From positions 1 through 17,224 of the forward strand of contig JAJYRV010000013.1 of NCBI GenBank assembly GCA_021793935.1: 17,224 nt of DNA, given 5' to 3'. The notes below the pieces were generated by a model. It ran no database searches. It was not told the DNA's origin and was given only the letters and a program-made list of their open reading frames with translations. Within the stretch, counting starts at the first letter, position 1. The number at the start of each line of letters is the position of its first letter. Below, piece by piece: positions 1-6,580 of the stretch. Origin of the DNA: Actinomycetes bacterium (GTDB lineage: Bacteria; Actinomycetota; Actinomycetes; Actinomycetales; Beutenbergiaceae). Made by a program: the position numbers and the translations under genes.

Positions 1-540
1 CAACAGGGCGCCTCCAAGCGTAAAGGCTTCGTCCGCACGCTCATGCTCGGCGCCGTCAGCGGGGTCGCCGGTTTCTGCGCCGGCCCGATCCTCGGTGCCG
101 TGCTCACCCTCGCACTCGGGCAGGGCAGCGTGTGGTCGGCCGGAGCGCTCCTGGCCGTCTACGGCGCGGGCATGGTCGCCCCGCTCGTGATCATCGCCGC
201 TGTGTGGGAGAAAATCGGCGCCCGCGGCCAAAAGTTCCTGCGCGGACGCTCGGTCACCATCTTCGGGCGCTCCTTCCACCTCACCTCGCTCATCACCGGG
301 ATACTCATCGTGGGCGTGGGGCTGCTGTTCTGGTTCACGAACGGTCTAGTGTCCATGCCCACCCTCGTGCCGACCGAGGTGCAGCTGTGGGCCCAGCAAA
401 GCGGAGCAGTGTTCTCCTCTCCGATCTTCGACGCCGCTGCGATCCTGCTCCTGATGATCCTCGCCCTCACGCTGTGGGCCCGGGCACAACGCAAGAAGCG
501 GGAGGCTCCGGCGGAGGAACCCCAAGAAGCTCACCACTAA
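1..540 (+). CDS. CcdA/DsbD-type transmembrane thiol-disulfide transporter, C-terminal part (truncated by window edge)
   Basis: The reading frame is open from base 1, so the gene starts upstream and only the last 179 residues are visible. The fragment is hydrophobic, with about four membrane segments. It holds the motif FCAGPILGAVLTLA, which matches the second conserved cysteine helix of the CcdA family (C-x-GP-x-LGA). CcdA proteins carry reducing equivalents from cytoplasmic thioredoxin across the membrane to extracytoplasmic thiol proteins; that role is family knowledge. The first conserved cysteine would lie in the missing N-terminal part. The C-terminus is a charged tail (ARAQRKKREAP onward). 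It leads the operon with the CPVC membrane protein, BlaI and M56 genes, and is separated from the next long gene by a 64-bp AT-richer spacer. Whether it serves cytochrome c maturation or general thiol reduction cannot be told here. Confidence 0.85.
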   Translation, partial: QQGASKRKGFVRTLMLGAVSGVAGFCAGPILGAVLTLALGQGSVWSAGALLAVYGAGMVAPLVIIAAVWEKIGARGQKFLRGRSVTIFGRSFHLTSLITGILIVGVGLLFWFTNGLVSMPTLVPTEVQLWAQQSGAVFSSPIFDAAAILLLMILALTLWARAQRKKREAPAEEPQEAHH

Positions 541-550
541 GGACGAGGAA

Positions 551-567
551 TACTATGAAAGTTAGTA
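551..567. promoter_or_regulatory. Candidate BlaI operator dyad, TACTA-N7-TAGTA
   Basis: The AT-richer spacer between the ccdA-like gene and the CPVC gene contains TACTA (551-555) and its exact reverse complement TAGTA (563-567), separated by 7 bp. BlaI/MecI repressors bind short TAC/GTA-type dyads, and a BlaI gene lies two genes downstream. TACTAT at 551-556 could also be a poor -10 box. No matching -35 is evident. With only 5-bp arms, chance is a real alternative. Confidence 0.25.
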
Positions 568-608
568 GTGTTAGAGGCAAAGCCGCCAGAATCACAGAGA
601 CAACATGA
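555..608 (+). CDS. Possible 17-residue leader or coupling ORF
   Basis: An ATG at 555 follows a good Shine-Dalgarno run (GGACGAGGAA, 541-550) at normal spacing. It opens a 17-codon frame, MKVSSVRGKAARITETT, whose TGA (606-608) overlaps the ATG of the CPVC membrane protein as ATGA. The downstream start at 605 has only a weak ribosome site of its own (CAGAGACAAC), so translation of this small frame could feed ribosomes onto it. The peptide is basic, has no membrane segment and resembles nothing I recognise. It could instead be the eroded end of a lost gene, or simply spacer. The stretch is less GC-rich than its neighbours. Expression is not shown by the sequence. Confidence 0.35.
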   Translation: MKVSSVRGKAARITETT

Positions 609-1195
609 AAGGGACGAGAGTGGGAAAGTTTCTTACCCGCACCCGCGAGCAATTCGCCCTCGCCGGCCCCGCACTCCGCGCATGGACGCGCCGGCAGTGG
701 GCCGTCGCGGCGGCGACGGCGATCGGGTTCGGCCTGCTGCTGGGGATCGCGACGGTGCTGATCCCGAACTCATGGTTCATGCGCGATATCGACACCGTGT
801 GGTGGAACTACCCCGTGTGGATCCTCACCTCGATCGGTGTGGGGATGCTCGCAGCCACCTACGTTCGCCCCTCCACGGCGAAAAGTAGCGAAGCGGAAAA
901 ACCCGGTGACGACGACGCCGCCACCCCGGCCGAACAGCGCACCACCCGCATGGGTTTCGCCGGCGGGATCCTCACCTGGTTCGCCGTGGGCTGCCCGGTG
1001 TGCAACAAGATCGCGCTGCTCGCCCTCGGCTACTCCGGCGCGATCACGTGGTTCGCCCCGATCCAGCCTGTGCTCGCCATCGGCGCGCTCATCCTCACCG
1101 GGCTCGCGCTCCTGTGGCGACTACCCGCCCAGATCTCCTGCCCACTTCCCGCGAACGCTCCGACGCCGCAGGAAAAGGTGGAGACGGCGCCATGA
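605..1195 (+). CDS. Four-helix membrane protein with CPVC redox motif
   Basis: This is a 196-residue protein with a basic N-terminus and about four hydrophobic segments (near residues 33-53, 70-88, 118-145 and 152-171), and a hydrophilic Glu/Asp-rich loop at about 92-115. The motif VGCPVCNKI puts a CPVC pair at residues 130-133, at or in the third helix. A further cysteine (C179) lies in the short tail. A CPxC pair is typical of thiol-disulfide exchange sites, and the gene sits directly behind a CcdA homologue, so a role in passing electrons to extracytoplasmic thiols is likely by inference. The ATG at 605 overlaps the stop of a 17-codon frame (ATGA), and its own TGA overlaps the BlaI ATG, also as ATGA, so it is translationally coupled on both sides. 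I do not recognise a named family. A metal-handling role for the cysteines is the main alternative. Confidence 0.85.
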   Translation: MKGTRVGKFLTRTREQFALAGPALRAWTRRQWAVAAATAIGFGLLLGIATVLIPNSWFMRDIDTVWWNYPVWILTSIGVGMLAATYVRPSTAKSSEAEKPGDDDAATPAEQRTTRMGFAGGILTWFAVGCPVCNKIALLALGYSGAITWFAPIQPVLAIGALILTGLALLWRLPAQISCPLPANAPTPQEKVETAP

Positions 1196-1596
1196 CGCGC
1201 AGCACATCTCGCCGCAGGCGCAACGACACGGCGAGCAAAGCGATCCGCCTGGGCGACCTCGAGGCACAGGTGATGGACCTGCTGTGGGAGGGCAACGCCC
1301 TGACGGTGCGCGCGATCATCGATCAGCTCGCTTCCCAGCACGCGTACACCACGATCGCCACCGTGCTGAACAACCTGCGCAAGAAGCAGCTCGTATGCAC
1401 CCAGAAGGAGGGTCACACAACGCTCTACGGTGCGTGCGTGAGCCGAGAGGAGCACGCAACGAGCCTCATGGAGCACGCGCTCGACACCAGCGGCGACAGG
1501 ACCGCCTCGATCCTCCATTTCGTCAACAACATGCCCGAAAGTGACCTGCGCCTACTCCGGGAGCACCTCTTGTCCAAGGGGGAAGGCGAGGCCTGA
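1192..1596 (+). CDS. BlaI/MecI-family winged-helix transcriptional repressor
   Basis: This 134-residue protein is the normal size for BlaI. A basic N-terminal arm (RSTSRRRRN) precedes a winged helix at about residues 19-90. The segment YTTIATVLNNLRKKQLV is the family's recognition-helix signature, and HTTLYGACVSREE forms the wing and the start of the dimerisation part. The C-terminal helices (about 90-130) would form the dimer. BlaI proteins repress their own operon and are inactivated when a partner M56 protease triggers their cleavage; that is known for BlaI/BlaR1. The ATG at 1192 overlaps the preceding stop by 4 bp, and the stop overlaps the M56 start (TGATG), which ties it to that partner. 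The actual targets are unknown, and no beta-lactamase gene is in view. A more upstream start in the same frame would bury the preceding gene and is rejected. Confidence 0.93.
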   Translation: MTRSTSRRRRNDTASKAIRLGDLEAQVMDLLWEGNALTVRAIIDQLASQHAYTTIATVLNNLRKKQLVCTQKEGHTTLYGACVSREEHATSLMEHALDTSGDRTASILHFVNNMPESDLRLLREHLLSKGEGEA

Positions 1597-2576
1597 TGGA
1601 TGTAACGGCCGTGACGCTTCTGCTCTCCACCGCGCTTCTGCTCGCGGCGCTAAGCGGGCCGGTGCTGCTGCGCCGTTCCGCCCCCGCACTCGCGTCGATC
1701 CCACGGGTCGCTGCCCTCACCCTCACCCTGTCCGCGTTGCTGTGGATCGCTGCGCTCGTCGCCCTTGGACCGGTGGTCGCCTGGATCAGCACCGGCCCCT
1801 CGTGGCTTCCCCAGCAAGCGGCGGAGGTCTGCGGCAGGTGCCTGAGCGCGTCCTCCCCCTTCACCCAGGGCGCGGTCTCCCTGGGGATCCCCGCGATCGT
1901 GCCCCTCGCCCTTCCTGCCCTCGGGCTCGCCGCAGCGCTCATCGGGCTCATCGGCGAAGTCGTGCGACTCAAGCGTTCCCATGCCGCGCTCGCACGGGCA
2001 CTGCAGGATTCCAGCACGCAGAAGGTGCTGCACGGCCACCGGGTGCACATCACCCCCGACGCCCGGCCGGTGGCGTTCTCCTTCCCGCACCGCCACGGCG
2101 GGATCTTCGTCTCCCGAGGCACGCTCGCGACACTGACCCCCAACGAACTCGCCGCGGTTCTCCAGCACGAGCACGCCCATCTGAGTCAGCGCCATCACCT
2201 GTACCTGGCGATCCTCAACGGCACTACCCGCTATTTCCGGTGGATCCCGTTCATCCGCGCCGTGCGCGCTGCAGTTCCCCACTACTTGGAGATCGCCGCC
2301 GACCGCGCTGCCAGGAACGTCACCGGCACCGCGGCGCTCGCCGGGGCGTTGCTCCACCTCGGCCAACCGGCACTGCCGGAGACCGCTGCGCACCTACCCG
2401 AGCATGCGGTGTTACACGCGGCGGGCTCGGAGCGGATCCGCCACCTCACCGGCCAACCTCGGCCACCGGCCAGCACCGCGATGGCGGCAGGAGTGGGCGC
2501 ATACGCGTTCATGCTCGCCGCAGCGATCGCTGCCGTGCACTGGCCCTACCTGCTGGCGATCCTCACCGGCTGTTAG
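1596..2576 (+). CDS. M56-family (BlaR-like) membrane zinc protease with extracytoplasmic CGRC
   Basis: This 326-residue protein has helices at about 4-24, 39-65, 94-122 and 302-322. The zinc-protease motif HEHAH (HExxH) is at residues 191-195, with a likely third ligand in LEIAAD (E232). This matches the M56 family, in which the catalytic domain lies in the cytoplasmic loop between helices 3 and 4. The C-terminus stops right after helix 4, so the penicillin-binding sensor of BlaR1/MecR1 is absent, as in other sensorless actinobacterial M56 proteins. Unusually, residues 79-82 read CGRC and fall in the loop between helices 2 and 3, which by BlaR1 topology faces outside. The start codon overlaps the BlaI stop by one base. 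The inferred role is to relieve BlaI repression by proteolysis. The gene runs 14 bp into the convergent amine oxidase gene. Confidence 0.93.
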   Translation: MDVTAVTLLLSTALLLAALSGPVLLRRSAPALASIPRVAALTLTLSALLWIAALVALGPVVAWISTGPSWLPQQAAEVCGRCLSASSPFTQGAVSLGIPAIVPLALPALGLAAALIGLIGEVVRLKRSHAALARALQDSSTQKVLHGHRVHITPDARPVAFSFPHRHGGIFVSRGTLATLTPNELAAVLQHEHAHLSQRHHLYLAILNGTTRYFRWIPFIRAVRAAVPHYLEIAADRAARNVTGTAALAGALLHLGQPALPETAAHLPEHAVLHAAGSERIRHLTGQPRPPASTAMAAGVGAYAFMLAAAIAAVHWPYLLAILTGC

Positions 2577-3636
2577 CCAGCGCGCGTTCCACGCGTTCGG
2601 CGGCGGACAGTCCGGCGAGGAGGGCCCCTTCCATGTGCCCGCCGAAGGCCGGGGCGGTTTCCGTCGAGGCCCAGTAGAGCCGTTCGTGCACCGGTGCTTG
2701 AAATTCCGGGCCGCCGAAGGAGGCGCGCGCCGAGGCGGGAGCAGCGGCGGGTTGGGTGTACCGCTCGCGACTCCAATCGGTGACGTGGAGTTCTCGGGGG
2801 CGCGCGGCGTCGTCACCGAACAGGCGACGGAGCTGGCCGCGGAACGCCTCGCCGATCTCCTCGGGGTCTGCGTGGGCGAAGATCTCCGCCGGCGCGAAGC
2901 CGAAGATCGCGGCCGGGCTCCCCTCCGGCCCGCTGTGGTCGTGAAACTCCCGAAACGGCCCGGCGTAACTAATCGCCGCGCCCGCGAGCCCTTGTGGGTG
3001 CCAGAAGTCAGCGTCGTAGACGGCGATCGCCTTGACCATTCCGGCCATCCACACCGGGACGCGCCGTGCAGTCTCCCGCATGCTGGCGGGCAGGTCGGGG
3101 TGGAAGGAAAGCTGTTCGACGGCGAGGGCCGGGGGCACGGCGAGGATCCCCTGTGCTGCGCGCAGGCGCCGGCCCGCGACGTCCACCTCGAGCCCGTCGG
3201 AGGTGAAGGTCACCGACGAGGCCGGGCTGCCAAGGCGCAACGTCCCGGCGGGCAGTTGCGCAGCGAGCGCCTCGGCCAATCCTTGCGCGCCGCCGGCGAG
3301 GCGGAAGGCGGGGCCGTCGATCGGGTTGCCGCCGAGGCGCTGGGCGCCCCCGTCGGCGGTTTCAAAGAGGGCGTCCCCGTCGATATTCTGGGAGTAGATC
3401 TCCAACCCGAGGTCGGTGGCCGCGGCCCGGATGACCGGTTCGTTCGCCCAGAACCACGTGGCCCCTGCCTCGATCGCTCCCCCACCCGCGGGCACGGACT
3501 GTACCCGGCCGCCGACCCGAGAGCGGGCCTCCACGAGGGCAACACGGCGGGTGCGGCTGAGTTGGTGGGCGGCGGTCAGTCCGGCGAGGCCCGCGCCGAT
3601 GACGATGGCGTCGAGGGCCTCAGTGGTCGCTGTCAT
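2563..3636 (-). CDS. Flavin monoamine oxidase-family FAD oxidoreductase
   Basis: This 357-residue protein starts at ATG 3636, which has a purine-rich site (GGAGAGG) just upstream. A longer frame reaching 3699 adds only a proline/arginine-rich, non-homologous stretch. The N-terminus has the FAD Rossmann fingerprint GAGLAGL (residues 14-20), then VEA (E36) and the GGRV motif (42-45) of amine oxidases. The C-terminus has WAST followed by GGHMEGALLAGLSAAERV, the usual second FAD-binding segment. Such enzymes oxidise amines to imines/aldehydes with release of hydrogen peroxide. The substrate cannot be read here. At 357 residues it is shorter than the usual 430-470, so part of the substrate domain may be reduced. 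It overlaps the upstream MFS gene by 17 bp and the convergent M56 gene by 14 bp. A desaturase of the same fold is an alternative. Confidence 0.9.
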   Translation of the reverse strand: MTATTEALDAIVIGAGLAGLTAAHQLSRTRRVALVEARSRVGGRVQSVPAGGGAIEAGATWFWANEPVIRAAATDLGLEIYSQNIDGDALFETADGGAQRLGGNPIDGPAFRLAGGAQGLAEALAAQLPAGTLRLGSPASSVTFTSDGLEVDVAGRRLRAAQGILAVPPALAVEQLSFHPDLPASMRETARRVPVWMAGMVKAIAVYDADFWHPQGLAGAAISYAGPFREFHDHSGPEGSPAAIFGFAPAEIFAHADPEEIGEAFRGQLRRLFGDDAARPRELHVTDWSRERYTQPAAAPASARASFGGPEFQAPVHERLYWASTETAPAFGGHMEGALLAGLSAAERVERALANSR

Positions 3637-4942
3637 CGGGGATCTGCCTCTCCGTGGGAGTGAGGGAAACGGGCCGGAACCGCGCGGTGAGCACGGCAAG
3701 GGGGACGAGGACGGCGATCGCGATGATCGACAGCACCGAGAAGCTGCTCACTGCGAGCAAGGGTCCCGCCGCGAAAGCCGCGGTCGCGCCGAAGAGGTTG
3801 GCCAGGGCATCCACCCCGCCCTGGGAGGAGGCGCGGGTCTCGTTGGAGATCACCGCGCTGAACAACGCCGAGCCGGCAACGTTAATGAAGGACCAGCCCA
3901 CCCCGAGCAGGATGAGCGAGGCGATGAGCCAGCCGATGTCCGTGGGCCAGAGCCCGCCGATGACGAGCGAGGCGAGGAAGACGACAATGCCCATGACGAT
4001 GGCCCACCGGTGCCCGAGCCGGTCGGCGATGATTCCCACGAGCGGGGCGAGCGCGTACATCCCGACGATGTGCAGGCTGATGGTGATCCCCACGAGCGTG
4101 ACCGAATCTCCCTGCTGGGCCATGTGCACCGGGGTCATCGTCATGATGGAGACCATCACCACCTGCGCAGTCAGGATCGCGATCAGGGCATAACGAGCCG
4201 CGTAGTTCGTTCGCAGCTCCGCGACGATCAGGCGGATGCGCCCCTGGCGCGGGCCGGTGGCGGCGGGCGGGGCCGCGACGGTCTCCTGCAGCACCTGCAG
4301 CGGGTCGGGCCGCAGCCACACGAACACGAGCACGCCGGCAAGCGCGAGGCAGACTCCTGCGATGAGGAAGGCTCCGGCGAACACCGTGAGCCCGGTGTGG
4401 CGGCTGAGCACCTCACCGGGGACGCCGAGGTTCGGGCCGAGGACGGAGCCGAGGGTGCCGAACCATACGATCAGGGCGAGCGAGCGTCCTTTTCGGTGGT
4501 GCGGCGCGAGGTCGGTGGCGGCGAATCGGGCCTGCAGGCTCACCGCCGAGCCGGCCCCGATGAGCAGCAGGCCGATGAAGAGCGGGACGATCAGGCTGTA
4601 CTGCGCGGCACCGACGAGGATGATGCTGCCCACGGCCGCCGTCCACCAGCCCGATGACAACGCGAAGCGCCGACCGAACCGGGCGGCGAGGGTCCCCAGC
4701 GGCAGGCCCATGAGCGCCGCGCCGAGGGTGCTCGCGGTCCGGGCGAGTCCGGCCCAGGTCTCGCTGCTGGTGACCTCGCTCGCGAGGAGGATTCCGATCG
4801 AGGGCGCGATCCCCACCCCGATCGTGCCGATCACTTGGGTGATGATCAGGACGAACATGGTCCGCCGTTGCACCTGTTCGTGAGCTCCGATGGGCTCGCC
4901 GTAGCGATTCTCGCCGGGGGCGGCGGGGGCGCGGTTCAGCAT
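3620..4942 (-). CDS. Major facilitator superfamily transporter
   Basis: This 440-residue, 12-helix protein has the arrangement of drug/metabolite MFS carriers. The loop LAARFGRRFAL between helices 2 and 3 is the MFS motif A region, and IIADRLGHRWAIVM repeats it in the second half. A hydrophilic central loop (about residues 230-260) separates the two six-helix bundles. The start is taken at ATG 4942 because it overlaps the dehydrogenase stop as ATGCTGA, giving coupling. The ribosome site there is weak, and the internal ATG at 4858 (MFVLIITQ) just before helix 1 is possible. A frame open to 5794 exists only as antisense-like extension across the dehydrogenase and is not real. Lying between a dehydrogenase and an amine oxidase, it probably moves their substrate or product; direction and substrate are unknown. 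Confidence 0.92.
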   Translation of the reverse strand: MLNRAPAAPGENRYGEPIGAHEQVQRRTMFVLIITQVIGTIGVGIAPSIGILLASEVTSSETWAGLARTASTLGAALMGLPLGTLAARFGRRFALSSGWWTAAVGSIILVGAAQYSLIVPLFIGLLLIGAGSAVSLQARFAATDLAPHHRKGRSLALIVWFGTLGSVLGPNLGVPGEVLSRHTGLTVFAGAFLIAGVCLALAGVLVFVWLRPDPLQVLQETVAAPPAATGPRQGRIRLIVAELRTNYAARYALIAILTAQVVMVSIMTMTPVHMAQQGDSVTLVGITISLHIVGMYALAPLVGIIADRLGHRWAIVMGIVVFLASLVIGGLWPTDIGWLIASLILLGVGWSFINVAGSALFSAVISNETRASSQGGVDALANLFGATAAFAAGPLLAVSSFSVLSIIAIAVLVPLAVLTARFRPVSLTPTERQIPDDSDH

Positions 4943-6021
4943 GCTGTTCTTCGGTCTCCGGATACGCGGGGGTTGGCTTCTTCTGCGGGGGTGTCTTCTT
5001 CGCCCGGGCGGCCTGCGGCCTCGAGCACCATTCGGAACCTCGCCTCGCCGGCGCGCAGGTGTTCCACCGCGGACTGGGCGTCGGTGAGGGGCAGCCGCTC
5101 GATCCACGGACGCACCCCGTTGACCACCGCGAATCGCATCGTCTCCTCGATCTGCACTGGGCTGCCCGTCAGGTGGCCGGTGATGCTGAGGGCGTTCATC
5201 ACAAGTGGTGCCACCGGGAACTCCAGCTTCGAGGAGTCCACTCCGAGCAGCACCATCTGTCCGCGTGGGCGCAGGCCCCGCATGAGTTCCTTCAGCGGCG
5301 GCGGAGCGGGGATGGTGCTGATGATGAGGTCTACTCCCCCGAGGGCGGAAAGCGCCTGCGCGGGTGGCACCGATTCCAGATCGAAGTAGTGGTCTGCGCC
5401 GAGGTCCGCGGCCGCCTGTGCCCGCTGGGATCCGCGTGCCATCGCGACGACCTCGTAGCCCATGGCCGCAGAAAACTGCACGGCTAAGTGCCCCAGGCCG
5501 CCGATTCCGAAGATCGCCACGCGCCCACCGGCGCGGACTCCGGCGCCGCGCACGGCGTTGAACGTCGTCACCCCGGCGCACCCGAGGGGTGCTGCGTGGG
5601 CGAAGTCGAGCTCCTCGGGGATTCGGGCGAGCGCGTCGGCGGGCACCGTGATGGATTCGGCCCAGCCGCCAGGGTAGTTGATCCCCGGAACCTTCCGCTG
5701 CGCGCAATGGACCACGTCTCCGCGGCGGCAAAACTCGCACGTTCCGCAACTGCCGCCGAACCACCCGACCGCGACCCGGTCCCCGACCTGCCATCCGCGC
5801 ACGCCCTCACCCAGCGCGGCGATCCGCCCGGCCACCTCGTGGCCCGGGGTCGCCGGCAGCGCCGCCGGGTCCGTCGTCGCTACCGTGCCCAGGTCGGCCC
5901 CGCATACGCCGGTGGCGACGACCTCAACGCGCACCCACCCCGGCTCCAACGACGGAGGCGAGACCGATGCTACTTCGACACGACCGCCGGGCTGTTGCAC
6001 CTGCATTGCTCGGGTCTGCAC
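4936..6021 (-). CDS. Zinc-dependent alcohol dehydrogenase (MDR family)
   Basis: This 361-residue protein, taken from GTG 6021, reads MQTRAMQVQQPGG at its N-terminus, as in relatives. ATG 6006 is the next candidate. Catalytic zinc ligands are visible: C40 (TGVCGADL), H61-E62 (PGHE) and C148 (LGCAG). The structural zinc quartet is C92, C95, C98 and C106 (SCGTCEFCRRGDVVHC). GIGGLGHLAV (172-181) is the cofactor-binding Rossmann loop. The family oxidises alcohols or reduces aldehydes with NAD(P). The C-terminus has a charged tail of about 25 residues beyond the usual end. It is the first gene of a three-gene overlapping operon with the MFS transporter and amine oxidase, so an aldehyde produced by amine oxidation is a reasonable substrate (inference). 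GAGG upstream of the GTG could serve as ribosome site. A SigR/SigH-like promoter motif sits just upstream. Confidence 0.93.
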   Translation of the reverse strand: MQTRAMQVQQPGGRVEVASVSPPSLEPGWVRVEVVATGVCGADLGTVATTDPAALPATPGHEVAGRIAALGEGVRGWQVGDRVAVGWFGGSCGTCEFCRRGDVVHCAQRKVPGINYPGGWAESITVPADALARIPEELDFAHAAPLGCAGVTTFNAVRGAGVRAGGRVAIFGIGGLGHLAVQFSAAMGYEVVAMARGSQRAQAAADLGADHYFDLESVPPAQALSALGGVDLIISTIPAPPPLKELMRGLRPRGQMVLLGVDSSKLEFPVAPLVMNALSITGHLTGSPVQIEETMRFAVVNGVRPWIERLPLTDAQSAVEHLRAGEARFRMVLEAAGRPGEEDTPAEEANPRVSGDRRTAC

Positions 6022-6024
6022 ACC

Positions 6025-6050
6025 AACCGCCTCACACTCGATAAGTTCCC
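6025..6050 (-). promoter_or_regulatory. Possible SigR/SigH-type promoter for the alcohol dehydrogenase operon
   Basis: On the minus strand GGGAAC (6050-6045) is followed, 17 bp after GGAAC, by GTT (6027-6025). This matches the GGAA(T/C)-N17-18-GTT pattern of the thiol-stress sigma factors SigR/SigH of actinobacteria. Initiation would then fall close to the GTG at 6021, giving a leaderless or very short leader. The motif is short and could arise by chance. Confidence 0.35.
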
Positions 6051-6218
6051 TTGCCACGGGCGAGCCTACGTCCCCGCGCGTTCTCCCACTAGGGGCCCTC
6101 GCCGAATCGGGACCAAGGGAATGCTTATGACTCCCGACCCTTCCCATAATGGAGGCTAATGACCACATTCGCACCCGTGGACTACACGCGGGGCGGGGGA
6201 GGTTCCTACCGTGGAGAT

Positions 6219-6231
6219 GCACCTCAGGTGC
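6219..6231. promoter_or_regulatory. 13-bp palindrome GCACCT-C-AGGTGC, candidate operator
   Basis: A perfect inverted repeat with 6-bp arms and a 1-bp centre lies 34 bp before the ATG of the small ABM-like gene. TACCGT at 6207-6212 could be a TANNNT-type -10 box placing transcription start at the palindrome, but no convincing -35 is visible. The rest of the 244-bp divergent region (6022-6265) also has CATAAT at 6145-6150 as another possible -10 and nothing else I can name. The binding protein is unknown; the neighbouring LysR product is one candidate. Confidence 0.35.
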
Positions 6232-6265
6232 CGAAGAATTTACCACGTACCGAAGGAGAAGGACC

Positions 6266-6547
6266 ATGGCGTACCTACAAGTCACCCTACAGGTGAACGA
6301 AGCCGACCGCCCGGCTGCAGCAAGCGTGTACACCAAGTACAAGCAACCCTTCCTCGACTCGATCACCGGGGCAACGAGTAAAGACCTTCTTGTTCGCGAC
6401 GAGGACGTGCAGGTGCTCCACGGCTTCAACAGCGTCGCGGACGCCGAGGCGTACCTGGAATCAGAGTTGTTCACACGCGATGTGGTCACCGAACTCTCCC
6501 CACTGTTGCAGGCCGAACCGGAGATTCGGATCTACGACGTCGCCTAG
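6266..6547 (+). CDS. Small ABM-like (antibiotic biosynthesis monooxygenase fold) protein, function unknown
   Basis: This is a 93-residue cytoplasmic protein. ATG 6266 has an ideal ribosome site, AAGGAG at 6253-6258. The pattern of an initial strand (MAYLQVTLQV), a helix through residues 17-30, a strand with VLHGFNSVADAEAYLES and a final strand (EPEIRIYDVA) resembles the dimeric alpha-beta barrel of ABM-like proteins (for example the small quinol monooxygenases). I see no cofactor or catalytic residues that would fix an activity, so no reaction is assigned. It sits between the divergent dehydrogenase operon and a LysR regulator in the same direction 46 bp downstream. This suggests the regulator might control it. 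Assignment to the fold rests on pattern only and should be treated as tentative. Confidence 0.7.
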   Translation: MAYLQVTLQVNEADRPAAASVYTKYKQPFLDSITGATSKDLLVRDEDVQVLHGFNSVADAEAYLESELFTRDVVTELSPLLQAEPEIRIYDVA

Positions 6548-6548
6548 T

Positions 6549-6563
6549 ACTGCTCCCAGCAGT
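6549..6563. promoter_or_regulatory. Inverted repeat ACTGCT-CCC-AGCAGT before lysR
   Basis: A perfect 6-bp-arm dyad starts 2 bp after the stop of the ABM-like gene and covers the expected -35 region of the lysR promoter. It has no T-run after it, so it is a poor intrinsic terminator. An operator for the LysR protein or another regulator is the better guess, though it does not show the T-N11-A core typical of LysR boxes. Confidence 0.35.
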
Positions 6564-6580
6564 GCCGGCAGCGCGGGTGG

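Noticed and set aside
4943..5794. Upstream extension of the MFS reading frame giving a 724-residue protein
   Set aside because: The extra part lies in another frame of the zinc dehydrogenase gene, is Arg/Pro/Gly-rich with no domain, and MFS homology begins at about 4942.
6022..6489. Upstream extension of the dehydrogenase frame to 6489
   Set aside because: The added residues are non-homologous and run antisense through the well-supported ABM-like gene; the family N-terminus begins at about 6021.
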